DNA of 64,000 bases from Siphonodentalium dalli (GCA_032622095.1 CP136061.1:232930944-232994943); one strand, 5' to 3'. Counted from the stretch's first letter, positions 24,557-36,423 are shown. Numbers and translations: made by a program. Notes: generated from the letters alone by a model not told the origin.

Positions 24557-24879
24557 GTTTTTGTTTTCATATTCAGATGCATGATTTTATTGTTGATTGT
24601 AAGAAATAAACTGTCTCCATTCATGCGAATGCCACAAAAATCTCAACCATTCTGTTGCATACATGATACCATAAGAAACTCGTCGCCGTTTGAACACATT
24701 CGTGTATATTGCGTATATAATGAAAGTTCAATGACACTGCAGCTCAACTTTGGAAGGAGTTATTTTTTGCTGAGCAATGAATAGAACGATAAAGAAGAAG
24801 GAAAGGCTTGTATTGTGTAGATGAAATTATTTTCATTTCACCAATAAATCATGTGGACTGCATACAGGGTGTGTCGATG

Positions 24880-25412
24880 TCCGATTTGAAATCCAAGATG
24901 GTGGCTGGCTGCCATCTTTTATAACGAATATCGGAAATAATCGATGGCTCCCATCGATGGTGATACCCCGAAGATCCGTATATGAAGTTTGGTGACGATC
25001 GGGTGAGGGATGTGGTCTATAGGGTGTGCCCAAGAATTTAGTAATGCAAAAAGTTAAATTTAAGATGGCTGCTGGCGGCCATGATTTTCATCGAAAGTCG
25101 GTAAAATTTGATAGCTCTCATCTAGAGGTGATCCCGAATATGCCTGTAAAATTTTTTAACATTTCTCAAATAAATTTGTGCTGCAGGGTGTATTCAAATT
25201 TGATATCCAAAATGGCTGCTGTTGGCCATGTCTTTCGGGAAAAAATCGATGTCTCCCATCTGGAGGTCACCCCGAAGATCCATTTGAAGTTTTGTGATGA
25301 TCGGATGAGGGACGCGGCCTGTTGTTTGAGCCAAAGCAAATTGTTGAGACACGGACGCCAAGCCATGGAAATAGTTGAGCTCAAGATTGACGTTGTCAAG
25401 TTGAGCTAACAA
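24880..25412 (+). repeat. AAGATGGCTGC-box repeat, tandem copies
   Basis: Three or four diverged units carry AAGATGG(C/T)(T/G)GC...GCCAT (about 24895, 25063, 25208), each followed by a CATCTGGAGGTCACCCCGAA-type block. The unit ends with GACGCCAAGCCATGG and GTTGAGCTAA, as at 39690. Opposed frames of 127, 77 and 72 aa arise from the repeats and are not genes. Confidence 0.65.
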
Positions 25413-25420
25413 GTGATTAA

Positions 25421-26275
25421 TTAATTAGGGTCTCTGTCAATCCATTTTCCCCAATAGTTGATGGAATCAAAAGAAAGGATTCTGTTCACCCATAATTATA
25501 ATAATCACAGCAATATAGCCCAATGATTAATGAGTGGATTACGTTAGAAACACAACATGTGAACTTTATTGATGTTTTAAAAATCTATGTTTCGAACCCA
25601 AATCCAACAAACACTAAGTCCATATATAAGAAAACAATATGGGAATGTGTACTAAACACTGTGAAAAATTAAGAACAATAAAAGAGTATGCATATTTCTT
25701 GAGTATTCTTTGGAAAATAGGCTTGGAGGCAGTTATTTGCAAATGGTAGATTTACTTGCTCAGTACTGGCTGGTAACTTGACACGTAATGTGTCATCTTA
25801 TGTCCAGTCTAGCTGGGTTACTTATCAGCTGGTGTGAACAGTGGCCATGAGAAATTATCCCATGAATGGTGACCTATATACTGGCTACAGGTGGTAGCCT
25901 GGTAGTCACGTTGAGCAAATAAATCTGTCATTTTTTTTCAACTGGTTGCAAGTACATTTTTTAAAAATGCTTGATAACTATGAATATTTTTTTATATTTC
26001 ATCATTCTTAACAGTGTCCAGTACATATTTCCATATTTTATTCCTGGATATTGAGTTTGTGTTTATTTAATTTGGGTTGACGAGAATTTTTTTATTTTGA
26101 AAATCCTCTAGAAGGTTCACATTTTGTAATTCAAAGATAATATATCCATCATGAATTATACTACTCATAAAATGGTGCATCAATTTGGTTGATTGCTGTT
26201 ATTGCTAATACAATTTAACAGAACCTTCCATTTTCACTCCATCAATTATTTATGAAGATTGGCCATACAAAGTTC
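25421..26275. mobile_element. Kolobok-like fold-back element, older copy
   Basis: Inverted arms, about 25421-25745 and 25950-26275, share AAAGGATTCTGTTCA, AACATGTGAACTTTATTGA and GTGTACTAAACACTGTG with the 31038-32023 element in the same order. The right end (AAGTTCTTAA) matches CAAAGCCCTTAA of that copy, with TTAA at 26276. The left edge lies beside a TTAATTAA run. It is more diverged, so an older insertion. Confidence 0.65.
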
Positions 26276-26279
26276 TTAA

Positions 26280-27847
26280 AAACTATAAAAACAGCCAGTG
26301 TCAGGTCTTGATTTTTTTCTCGCATTTAACGGTTTTAACGGACACAACAATCTGAAAAAAAATTAAAGTAAAGCATTTCTCATTCCATTGTATGCATGGC
26401 ACCTATATAGAATGTATCAGAAATACATCTATATCTTATCCATTCGTTCAAATATTTTTACATATGCTACCATTTTTGAGTCAAACATGTACCTTTTAAC
26501 AAAAACGTTGAGTTAATTAATTTTATCTAAAAAAAATGACTCTTGATTTCTTTTTGCCAATAAGGGTATCTATCACTTTGTGAAAAAAGGTGTTAAATCA
26601 CTTACTTTTTCTAGCTGTCATAGAAGACAAAATGTTGATTTAGATACAGTTTGTCTTCAAAATGTTGATTTAGAAAAAGCCACATTATTTTTATCAACCG
26701 CTTTGTGAATTAAGTTGAAGACAAAAGACAGTTCCAGAATAATTTATTTAATGAATGAGTTATCACAGGTATATTATATCTACAATGAACACACCATGAC
26801 AGCCTAATCAATACTGACTCATCTGCCAGATTCAGGCAAGAGCCCCATATGTACCTCTATGCCATTGATTGGTTAATTGTAGTCATGTGACAATTCCAAT
26901 GCACATTTGCACACTAAAGCCTTCAGTGAAGGTGATAACTCCGCCCACACAAGATCCAAACATGAGAAACTGCTCTCTGATCCCTAATCCCTATCCATTG
27001 GACAATGAACAAATTTCACATTCATACTGATAACCCAAAGGTGCGGATGAAGCCAGCGCTTTTAACATGATATGTTCTTTATTCTAAAATATCAAGCATG
27101 CAGATAGTTAATGGCCTAGAATTTTCCTCTGTGTTCTCCTTATCCATTAAGTAAACTGTTTTGTATGTCAGAATAAATAACTCAGTTAAATTTTAAAATA
27201 TGATTAAAACATTATTTTTGAAAAAAACAAAAAAACGTTTGACAATCAAAATTATCTTAACCCAATCTTAGTAACTTCAGATAATATATAAGACATGAAA
27301 AGTCAGAAGAATTGTCAAAATAAAAAAATCAGAAATAATATTTTAAGCCAACTTAATTTTATAACTTTTTCTAACCCAAACCTGGCATTTAAATTTCTTT
27401 GATTTTGGGAATTTATGCACATATTTTCACCCTCTTGTTTATAAGTGTGGGTCAAATGATACACATGAATCGCATGATACTATTAAAACATGTTTTGCAT
27501 TGTCTAAATGCTAACATTTGGTCATTTGTCCAATGGAGAGACCCTTTTCATACATGTATATGCCGTGCAATTGGTGTAGATGGTACCGGGTATGTAGATA
27601 TCTAGTTAGTCATGAATGTAGTGCGTACCCATCTGCGAAAGTGGTCATGTTGACCTATTAGATATCCTGTTCACTATAGTCAGGTACTTTCAATGAAATA
27701 ATCAGTGCACTTAATAAAACCCTCGATAATTTCAATTAAATTGTAACAATTTTGCATTATCTAAGACATGTACATATAGGCAGATATCTTGCCAACTCAT
27801 TCAGCTCATAACTCATTGGAATATCTGATATATAGTATATACACATT
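26280..27847. other. AT-rich stretch without a recognisable gene
   Basis: No supported frame. A short direct repeat, AAAATGTTGATTTAGA, occurs twice at about 26630-26675. Confidence 0.4.
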
Positions 27848-28006
27848 ATCGATACAGTGAAGTGATATGGGCTGCAGTATCACGTCGAGTTGACGATGTC
27901 AGATCGCCGTATCAAACTCGCTGCCTGTGGCAGCTCGTTTGATACGGCGATCTGACATCATCAACTCAGGGTGATACTGCAGCCCATATCACTTCACTGT
28001 ACCGAT
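27848..28006. repeat. Hairpin MITE, 78-bp arms, 3-nt loop
   Basis: The arms 27848-27925 and 27929-28006 are complementary with only a few mismatches around a TGT loop. Each contains GATATGGGCTGCAGTATCAC. No clear target duplication is seen. The sequence would fold into a long dsRNA if transcribed. Confidence 0.8.
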
Positions 28007-28309
28007 AACACGTTTATTATATATGACACATTTTTTGTTCATCTCATGTCACAAAGGGCAAAACTAATTTGTTACACCATCCCATGTCGTCACCCGGGCA
28101 AAATTACTCCATTGAACATTCCCAGTCATCACCCAAAACTCCCAATTCAAGTCCAAGGTCGAGGAACTATTTTGTGTTGAATTTCGGGTGATTCGCACAA
28201 ACACGTAATAATACAAAACAAATTTTTTCGTAATAAGTCTTAACAGTTTAATTTTCGAACAAAAACATTTCACTTGATAATTGTTCCCAACTTCCGGTGA
28301 CCTAATTTC

Positions 28310-28365
28310 ACGGGATACTGATACGGAATTCAAAGGATACTGATACGGAATTCATAGAATACTGA
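28310..28365. repeat. Short tandem repeat GATACTGATACGGAATTC
   Basis: About three copies of a ~20-bp unit, GGATACTGATACGGAATTCA, with the last one diverged. Confidence 0.6.
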
Positions 28366-28464
28366 TACCGTTCACGACCAGACAAGCGTTTTCCGACTGC
28401 TCGGAATTTATCGCCAAACAATAGTGGTATTTGTAAGGGATTAGTGGTAGTCATATAATAAAAT

Positions 28465-28725
28465 GTAGGATAAGTGAGGCTGGGTATAAACACAGTATAT
28501 ATGTCAGCAATACTGGGCATCCATGGTATATTTGTTGTAATGTAGTCTGCACAGCGAATCACAAAACCTCCACCTTTGTGCCTCACTTCTCCTTATGAAC
28601 ACAAATGTCAACGTAGAGGTGTTGTGATTGTCAAGGAGGATTCGCTATGCAGACATTATAACAAATATACCACTTATTACCACATATGCTGACACTGTTT
28701 ATCCCCAGCCTCACTTCTCTTACAT
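28465..28725. repeat. Inverted repeat with ~110-bp arms
   Basis: The left arm (about 28465-28575) carries AAGTGAGGCTGGGTATAAAC and GTATATTTGTTGTAATGTAG; the right arm (about 28635-28725) has the complements. Arms differ by several substitutions. Looks like another decayed fold-back element. Confidence 0.6.
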
Positions 28726-29229
28726 TATACCCGATATTTCAACGAGTTATCATCAGCTGAAAAATTGTGAAAATCACAACGCGAGTTGGAAAGGTATACG
28801 CACATTTCTTAGACAATGCAAAACTGTGACAATATAATTTAATTTATCGAAGGTTTTAAGTGTGCCAGTTTTTTTCGTTGACAGTAAATGACCAGTGAAC
28901 AGAATGTATACATACTTATACTATTACATATACCTGGCGCCTACTCCAATTGTACGGCCTATATATGTGTGATAAGGGTCTCCCCACTGGGTAAACAACC
29001 ACATGTTAACATTTACATGATTATCAAGCAGTGAACCTCTTTGTTGTATGAGTTACCACATTAGTCATTTTAATAAAAATATGCACCAAAAGTGCTCGAA
29101 CTGTCGTTAGCATCAGCCTCTGAATCCTCCCTGCTCACAACGAATTGTTGGAATCAATTAGGCCTACGATCATACGTGCTCGTGTGATATTTCGATATTC
29201 AAACAAACACGTTAGTTATTTTCTATTTT
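28726..29229. other. No gene recognised
   Basis: AT-rich sequence with nothing I can support. Confidence 0.4.
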
Positions 29230-29349
29230 CTTCTGCTTCTTCTTCTGATAAGGTGCATTTATCGCAATTTTGCGTATTATCGCACCGTACTCGGAGTCGG
29301 AAGTGCACATATTTACAGTGAAGTAGTTATTTAAATGTTGTTTTGGTCT

Positions 29350-29872
29350 CTATGCTTTCGGATGTTTCATTTTTTGAGTGGAGCAGAATGACAGCATGGT
29401 CTTGAAGAGCTTCCCGTCTCTGGTGGTGCGTTGCTCCACTTCCACAGCATTCCAAAACTTTATTGTCCGAGGGAAGTATGAAAATTTGTAGGCATCTACC
29501 CCCGCAAACGTTAGATGGTACTATTGCTGGTGGCCTCTCGTGTTGGCTGTTGTCTTTCTGATGTAATTGTCTGCTGGAATATCAACGGAGCCATACACTA
29601 CTCGATGGAACATCACCATGTCTGCTATGTATCTGCGACTTTCCAGTGATTCCCATCTCAGCTTCTTCTTTATGGCGTGGATGTCACTCTTCCAGTTGTA
29701 GTCATTTGCCACCCACCTAGCTGCCATGTTTTGAACTTTCTCCAGATCGTCAATGTTTGTTTTTGTATGTGGGTTCCACACGCTTGCTGCATAATCAGTC
29801 AATGGTCGTACCATGGCCTTGTAGCATTTGTTTTTCACTTCTGATTTGCAGTTGCCGATGTTACGCCGTAGA
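29350..29872 (-). pseudogene. Non-LTR element, RT thumb and C-terminal region (frameshifted)
   Basis: Continues the RT protein in another frame after a one-base slip near 29871-29875. It carries the conserved CYKAMVRPLTDYAASVWNPH and LEKVQNMAARWV segments. A UAG at 29521 interrupts the frame, but the reading continues beyond it through FSYFPRTIKFWNA to a UAG at 29350-29352. That is the usual C-terminus of this family, so the stop at 29521 is a later mutation. Confidence 0.85.
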
Positions 29873-30868
29873 AAAGCACACTTTGTTTGCTTTCTTTACC
29901 GTTTGGCTGATGTGCGTATTCCATTTTAAGTTGTTGCTGATGGTCACTCCGAGATATTTTGCCGATTCAACTGTTTCAAGCTTGTGGTTATGGATGGTGT
30001 AGATTGATTGAAGTGGCTTTCTTTTTTTAGTGACCTGTAGAACTTGGCACTTTGTGGGGTGGAATTCCATTTGCCATTTATGTTCCCAGGTTTCTAGTGT
30101 TTCAAGATTTTCTTGTAGCTGTACCTGGTCTGCTGCTGATTCAATTTTTCTGTACAACAGACAGTCGTCCGCAAAGAGCTTTGCGTTTGATGTTACACTG
30201 TTTGGTAGATCGTTAATAAAGACCAAGAACAGTAGAGGTCCCATGACTTTACCTTGTGGAACGCCGGATATTACTGGTGCAGATGGTGATGTGCATCCTT
30301 CGAGGACAACTTGTTGTGATCGGTTTCGCAGAAAATCTTCGATCCAGATGATGAGCCCTTCGTTGATACCAAGGTGTCTGAGCTTGAGAAGTAGGCGTTG
30401 GTGAGGGACTTTGTCGAACGCCTTGGCAAAGTCCAGGAACACACAGTCGATCTGTTCGCCATTGGCTAGGCCTTTAGCCAAGTCGTCCACTGCTGTGATA
30501 AGTTGTGTCACACATGACCCCTTCTTGCGGAAGCCATGTTGGGAATCAGTTAGCAGTTTGTTGGAGTCAAGATAGGAGATTATATGGCTATGGATGATCT
30601 GTTCAAGATGTTTACACATAATTGAAGTGAGCGATACGGGACGATAGTTTGCTGGTTGTGTCCTGTCCCCTTTCTTGAACAGCGGTGTTATGAGTGCTGA
30701 TCTCCAATCGTCAGGGATTTTGCCTTGATGAACTGATGCCTGGAATAACAGTGTTACTGCTGGTGCTATTGAAAATGGTGTGGTTTTTAAGAACTGTGCT
30801 GGTATGCCGTCAGGTCCGGTAGCTTTGTGTGGGTTGCTGTTCCGCAGGAGCTTCAGGACGCCTTCCAC
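29861..30868 (-). pseudogene. Non-LTR retrotransposon reverse transcriptase domain
   Basis: A 335-residue open stretch with the RT blocks in order: HKATGPDGIPAQFL, LITPLFKKGD and NYRPVSLTS, QHGFRKKGSC, FLDFAKAFDKVPH (first catalytic Asp), GVPQGKVMGPLLF, AKLFADDCLLYR (FADD catalytic pair), KCQVLQVTKKR and KYLGVTISNNLKW. Catalytic residues are intact. The usual GVPQGTVLGP block reads GVPQGKVMGP, an atypical substitution consistent with decay. The frame is open upstream through 30869-31033, where the linker was cut by the DNA element. It ends at a frameshift near 29872. Confidence 0.9.
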
Positions 30869-31033
30869 TCCGATTGTCAGATCTTTGTTGGAAGCTTCTG
30901 GTGTTGCTGGTGTTTCAAGATCTGGGTCATTCTGGGATGTTGGATGTATCTTCTACTGTGAAGACCGATGAAAACTGGGTGTTTAATATTTCAGCCCTTA
31001 ATTTGGGATCGGTGTATGTTATCCCGTCTCTCT
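30869..31033 (-). pseudogene. Non-LTR element, linker segment 3' of the DNA insertion
   Basis: Reads KRDGITYTDPKLRAEILN and FSSVFTVEDTSNIPE on the minus strand, the segment that precedes the RT domain in this family. A small frame break near 30930 separates it from the RT frame. Its 5' edge is exactly at the TTAA of the inserted element. Confidence 0.75.
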
Positions 31034-32027
31034 TTAAGGGCTTTGTGGACCCAATTTTCCCAAAATTTCCCAAAATTTTATAGGGTCCAAATAAAGGATT
31101 CTGTTCATGTACCGGTATATTAGTAATAATAGAAACCATGCCCATTGATGCAACATTTTGAGAGTATACTTCATGGTGGATTATGTTAGAAATACAAAAT
31201 GTGAACTTTATTGAGATTTAAAAAAAAATAATTTACAGGCAATGGTCCAAGAAAAACAAAGTCCAAATCTAATAATCAAATATGGGAATATGTACTGAAC
31301 ACTGTGATGAATGATGTATTACAAAAAAAATATTATATTTCTTGAGTGTTCTTTGATAAAATTACTTTGAACCGGTTGTTGACAAATGAGATACTAACTT
31401 CATAATATGGTTGACTGAGAGGCAGCAGTTAATGGGTCAACCTTTCATGGCTGATGTCCAGTCTGGTGTGAATGGCTTTTTCCCAGTGTCAAACTTCCAC
31501 ATGAGTGATCACCCTGAGTGAGTGGTGACCTACTTACTAGAATTAGTATGGTGATCTGGTAGGGGTATGATTGAGGATTAGCATTCTATTGTCAACAGAG
31601 TCCAGAGCAGTTACAATGGCCAGCTGTTAACCTGTGCCTGCTACCACCCACATAGCCAACGTTTAAGCAAGTATATATCATTTGTCAACAACCGGTTCAA
31701 AGTAATTTTATCGAAGAACACTCGAGAAATATAATATTTTTTTTGTAATACATCATTCATCACAGTGTTCAGTACATATTCCCATATTTGATTATTAGAT
31801 TTGGACTTCGTTTTTCTTGGATCATTGCCTGTAAATTAATTTTTTTTAAATCTCAATAAAGTTCACATTTTGTATTTCTAACATAATCCACCATGAAGTA
31901 TACTCTCAAAATGTTGCATCAATGGGCATGGTTTCTATTGTTACTAATATAGATGAACAGAATCATTTATTTGGACTCTATAAAATTTTGGGAAATTTTG
32001 GAAAAATTGGGTCCACAAAGCCCTTAA
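31034..32027. mobile_element. TTAA-flanked fold-back DNA element (Kolobok-like), younger copy
   Basis: The element 31038-32023 lies between TTAA at 31034-31037 and 32024-32027. Both ends read GGGCTTTGTGGACCCAATTT (right end inverted). Complementary arms of ~340 bp flank a ~300-bp centre with no coding frame. Removing the element and one TTAA restores an uninterrupted codon series in the host LINE, so both boundaries are exact. TTAA plus a GG-start terminus fits Kolobok as I know it. Confidence 0.9.
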
Positions 32028-32345
32028 TGGAGCCACGCCGGTGTTGTCATTCTTCTTGCTCTTGATAAATGACCATAGCTTCCGTGGGTTTGCTGAGTCC
32101 GATACCATCTCATTCACATATTTGTTATATCTCTTTTTGCACGATTTTTGGGTGTCTTTTTTCAGTTGGTTGAAACGTTGCCAGTCTTTTTTGTTGTCTG
32201 TCTTTTTAGCTTTTTTGTAAGCTCGTTTTTTCCTCCTGGTCATTCTGATGATGTCTCTATCTATCCACGGTTGGTTAAATCTTGTGCTTGTGTATTTTGA
32301 TGGAACATGTTCTTCCATGATTCAGAGGAAAGCTTGTTTCATTTC
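32028..32345 (-). pseudogene. Non-LTR element, basic linker upstream of RT
   Basis: Lys/Arg-rich segment with FNQPWIDRDIIRMTRRKKRA, KKDTQKSCKKRYNKYVNEM and RKLWSFIKSKK, typical of the region between endonuclease and RT. The frame continues upstream past a UGA near 32333 into IWHEMKQAFL, where homology ends. Confidence 0.8.
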
Positions 32346-32416
32346 GTGCCATATTTTAGTATTTAATAACTATTTATCACTCAATAAATACAAGACTGGT
32401 TTGTATTCTTTATCAG

Positions 32417-32471
32417 GTCGGGCACACATCCAAAACGAGCTACGTAGACAGTTTTGGCTGTGCGCCCGACC
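32417..32471. repeat. GGTCGGGC hairpin
   Basis: An inverted repeat of ~20 bp per arm: GGTCGGGCACACATCCAAAAC against GTTTTGGCTGTGCGCCCGACC, with mismatches. It sits just beyond the 5' truncation point of the LINE. Confidence 0.6.
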
Positions 32472-32519
32472 AGTTTATTGTTTTGTCCAGATTTGCGAAC
32501 TCGACGTAACTTAGAGTTA

Positions 32520-32657
32520 GACTAAACTTCTAAAGTAAACAGGTCAGAGAGAACCCAAAATCGATGTACTAAACCTCGATTTGTGTAAAAAAAACCTCGA
32601 TCGAGGTTCTTCGAGACCATGTCACTACTGGTGATATAGTATTTCATCTTACACCTA
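32520..32657 (+). repeat. Left half of repeat E, split by the TA-flanked element
   Basis: Blocks CTCGATTTGTGT, CCTCGATCGAGGTT, TTCGAGACCATG and TTTCATCTTACACC occur in the same order, on the other strand, at 50220-50395. The sequence resumes after 35848 with TGGGAGGCCAAATTCACA. Confidence 0.7.
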
Positions 32658-35600
32658 CAGTACACTCAGAGTGTGGTATAAGGAAAACACTCAACACGGT
32701 GGGAACCCCACTAAGCCCACCGTGAATCACCGGCATTCACGGTGATTTTTCCACGGTGATCCACGGTGAACTCGAGTGGATCGGATTAAGTTGAATAAAC
32801 AAACGTCCGGGTGACTGGTCGGTGATCACTGGGAATCACTGGGAATCACCGCGAATCACAGAGAATCGCTTCAAAACGCCAACAGCTATATTGCATCACG
32901 TCATGCATAGCCGAAACCCTTTACTCTAGTTTATTCTAAAGCATACACTCAGTGGGCCATCCATTGTATGCTGTTGTACATTATATTTATATTATGGTTG
33001 ATATTTTCAAAAATTCCAGAATGATTAACTAGCTACATGTATAGGTAAAATAAATAAACAATTTGTTATTGTATTGATTGATTTATTCCGCCCCTCGATC
33101 ACTTATTTCAAATTTTAAGCGCAAATTTCGTATTATTTACACACATGCACACATATAGATATGTATAATATAATGATCCAAGTCCATTAAACAATTAAAT
33201 TTGTTTTAATTTATTTTTAATAATGCTATCTTGTTTAGCAAAATGTTTAAAAGATCGAAATATGCGCGAAACGCAAATATGGATAACATTCCCTATACTA
33301 GTTCTCTCATTTGTTCAGGCCCCTACATCAATGCATGCATATACGTTCCGAGGGGAGACTGATTCAGCTAGCGTATATGTTTTTTTAATTTATTGGGGTT
33401 TTGGATTTAACCCTGGATTATTTGGAAGGGGCGGAACTACTTCCCTACAACCCACTTTTGAATTTTAATGATTATCATGCTATGGGTGTATAATAACATG
33501 CAGTGGATGAAACGGGTGTATAGTGTAAATATATATACTAGCTAAAATAATAAAACAAAATGTCGGTGACCACTAGGATTCACATATACATAGTTATGTT
33601 TATAAATAGCGTGCTACTGTGTCCGTGTTATTTCAGACAATGGTAGTATAATGGGAGTCATTTAGCTCTTACATAACCTTTGACAGTTCAGCCAAGTCTG
33701 TAAGAGGTGTCAAAATTAATTGTCCCCATTGCAGCGCCGCGCATAGGGTGCGAGTTTCAATCATAACCATGTGAGCTACATGTAGTGTTCACTTTGCCAC
33801 TCAGAATGAAGTAAGGCGCACAGTACACATCCCGCATGGCTATTGTTCCGGTGTTAGCGGCCACAAATAAATCGTATGCCGGTACTGTCGCATGCAATCA
33901 GACTCAGGTGTTTCCTCTAGTTCGTATGACAAATGCTCTTTATATTTACCAAATACATATAAGTACCATTGCTATTAGTCACGTTGGAACAATAAAGAGC
34001 GTTCACTGTTAGTATATTCATATAATGGTAAAAATAAACTTTCTCTTCAGTACGAATGAAAACACATTTTTAAAATGCTGTATACATGTGTATATGCTAT
34101 ATTTATTTATCCCGAATAAATGAAACCTCCGGGATTGTGATCTATATTAAGTTACCGTATTATCTTTCATAATTTCGACTACGTACTGTTATGTGGCAGT
34201 TCATATGAAATGATTGAATGCTTTATTGCGAAGACACAAATTAATGGGCAACGTACGTTTGATGTTGGGGAATACTGAGGTCTATCCAGAGTAAAATATA
34301 GTTAATTCATATTTAAAACTAATTTATGCGTGTATAAGCCTCTGCTGACTCGAACGCGATGAATACATATCCAATATTTAAATAATAAAATGCCCTTTAT
34401 CATGACTCAACAATTGCATTTGCCATACTATCGTGTCTACAATATGGTTATGTAAAGGTATATATATATCGTTATTGGTTAAAAACATGTTAACCAATTT
34501 AACATCGGATTTACCCTGCAAAATATCATTTGGATACCACGAAATCAGTCCGTCGCGATTCGGAATTTAAATCCTTCAGATATATAGCTTTTATTATATC
34601 ATGAAAATCAGATAGTAATTAAAAAAAACACAGTTGCGATCCGCAATGCGCAATATTACATAACAACGGTCAAATTCAGTTAGCTGAATACCCGAGCATC
34701 CTGTAGTTTTCTCGTGTGCCCTCTTTGTGTAATGACGTAATAATGGTGAACGAGTAATCCGAAACCACACAACTTCCACATTAGACACATGCATGCGATA
34801 TATAAATGTGCATACATACAGATAAAAAGTTAAAACAAAGCTTATACAACAAGTATATAGTTGCATATTTACGCACACGAATGACTTTAATTGATACCGA
34901 AAATCTATGTACATGTACATGTATCCCGGGAAAATTGGATGCAAATAAAGATCATTAAACCAAAATTGGAATGGTACCAACCTGGTGGGTGATATAACGG
35001 TGTTAGTTTTACTAAGGTTAGAAAATGATACTATTATTACAATGATATATTGATAAATACGCGATATATTTAGTTGCACCTGCTCTGAACAAAACATATA
35101 TTTGATAATGTCAGAGATATTTACGAGCTGTCCTCAGTTTTCGCAGATAAGTGAAATAAACGCTCTTTATTTGTACCATGTAATGACTAGAATACTGGGA
35201 ATTATCTGTATGCTGAAGAACGTTCGGGACCAAACGTTCTTCGATCACAATAATTAATACAACCAGAAAGAGGCCGTTCATGTATATCATTTTTAGCGTA
35301 CTTATCGGCATATGCTGATCCATGATCCGCGATGTATCAAACTCGATCATAATTTGGACTTTCAAACCAACAAGTGCCTTTAAATTGAGCAAGAAGTTGA
35401 AACTGAAAACATTATGGTTGTTTTTTTTTCTCAAGTCAACATGTCAAAAAGTTTAAAAGATAAAAATGTGCGCGAAGCACAAAACGGACCACAGTATAAT
35501 AAATCGTTCCCTACAGGTAATTTTAATTTTACATTACTATGTTGTCTTTTTCAATTGTTTAAAAATGAAAACAAATAAAATGTAAATGGTGGAAAATGCA

Positions 35601-35848
35601 ATGCTTTGAAGGTTGCGAATATAATGGTTTCGCAGTGATTGTCGGCAATCCACCGTGTTTCACGAAGATTCGCGGTGTTTTGTAGTGAGGTGGGAATACA
35701 CTGCCATCACATTGTTGATTAGACAAAAGCGCCTTGCTAATCCTCTCCACCAAGGCCCACGCTGTTGAGTGGGCCACCGTGAATCACTCTCCCAAAAATA
35801 TCCCCACCGTGTTGAGTGTTTTCCTTACAGCACACGATGAGTGTACTG
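32658..35848. mobile_element. TA-flanked 3.2-kb non-autonomous DNA element
   Basis: Terminal inverted repeats of ~48 bp begin CAGTACACTCA and continue AAGGAAAACACTCAACACGG. Flanking TA at 32656-32657 and 35849-35850 suggests a Tc1/mariner-type insertion. Subterminal regions contain many CACGGTGA/GAATCAC words (32720-32880 and 35640-35800). The unrelated locus at 50165-50400 carries the same flanks joined without it, which is an empty site. Inner frames of 167 aa (34594-35097, minus) and 107 aa (35111-35434, minus) show no DDE/D transposase motif, so I do not call them. Confidence 0.75.
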
Positions 35849-36423
35849 TATGGGAGGCCAAATTCACACTTAATAATTAATTGTGCTTGATTGCGCTTAA
35901 AGGGATAGTACTCAGATGACCGGTGGTACGTCGATCGCAAGTTGCAAAACAGAGTTCAGTCCCCTCGCCACGCGATGTCCTCCGACTGCGTGACTTTAAG
36001 CACTGTCTGATTTGTTTACCTCCGGGTTGGGAAAACCCAAAAATTGTAACTTCCGCATTGTTACTTCGCAAGTTAACGACGTTTGTTGTGAGAAATTCGC
36101 ACCACAAAGACAGCATATATTGCAGAAATTATACTCGCAACGCTTATGTGATATGGAAATGCGACATTCCACGGTCAGTGTCCGTTTAATCGTACCGGTA
36201 CTCAAGTAATCCTAGACAGTTGACAGCAGCCAGCAGGTTGAATTTGGAATGATCTGGAATGGAAGACGAGTCACAAACTAGTTTCCATTATTGGCATGAA
36301 CTGATCGATGAATACGTTGCAGTATATCGGCTGATGTCAACCCCATGCAGACTTGGAAGGTTGCGTAAGTTTGTGTCTTACTAAATTGTATGGGAAAGGG
36401 AGCCCAAATTCACATTTAAATAT
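35849..36423. repeat. Right half of repeat E and TATGGGAGGCC-type end
   Basis: Starts TATGGGAGGCCAAATTCACA, then TTAATAATTAATTGTGCTT and TTAAAGGGATAGTACT. The 50165-50215 locus has the same blocks inverted. Beyond about 35915 no homology to other parts is seen, and the overlapping frames at 35923-36209 look like chance. A second TATGGGA...GGAGCCC end occurs near 36389. Confidence 0.55.

Larger units (their letters stand above)
29230..32370 (-). mobile_element. 5'-truncated non-LTR retrotransposon (CR1/L2/Jockey group)
   Basis: The minus strand encodes, in order, a lysine-rich linker before the reverse transcriptase (RFNQPWIDRDIIRMTRRKKR onward), the RT with FADD box, a thumb region, and the C-terminal module ending FSYFPRTIKFWNA. 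The apurinic-type endonuclease and ORF1 are absent, so it is 5' truncated near 32345-32370. The 3' end probably lies near 29230, where the minus strand ends in an AGAAGAAG-type tail. A 986-bp DNA element (31038-32023) interrupts the linker. Defects: UGA near 32333, one-base frameshift near 29872, UAG at 29521-29523. Dead copy. Confidence 0.9.

Noticed and set aside
25026-25409. 127-aa plus frame and opposed minus frames
   Set aside because: Created by the AAGATGGCTGC-box repeats, whose palindromic boxes give open frames on both strands.
30030-30404. 124-aa plus-strand frame
   Set aside because: Antisense shadow of the LINE reverse transcriptase.
34594-35097. 167-aa minus-strand frame
   Set aside because: AT-rich, rich in Tyr/Phe/Ile, lies inside a non-autonomous element and has no DDE/D or other motif. 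Best explained as chance.
35111-35434. 107-aa minus-strand frame
   Set aside because: Same setting as the 167-aa frame; no motif and no continuity with it.
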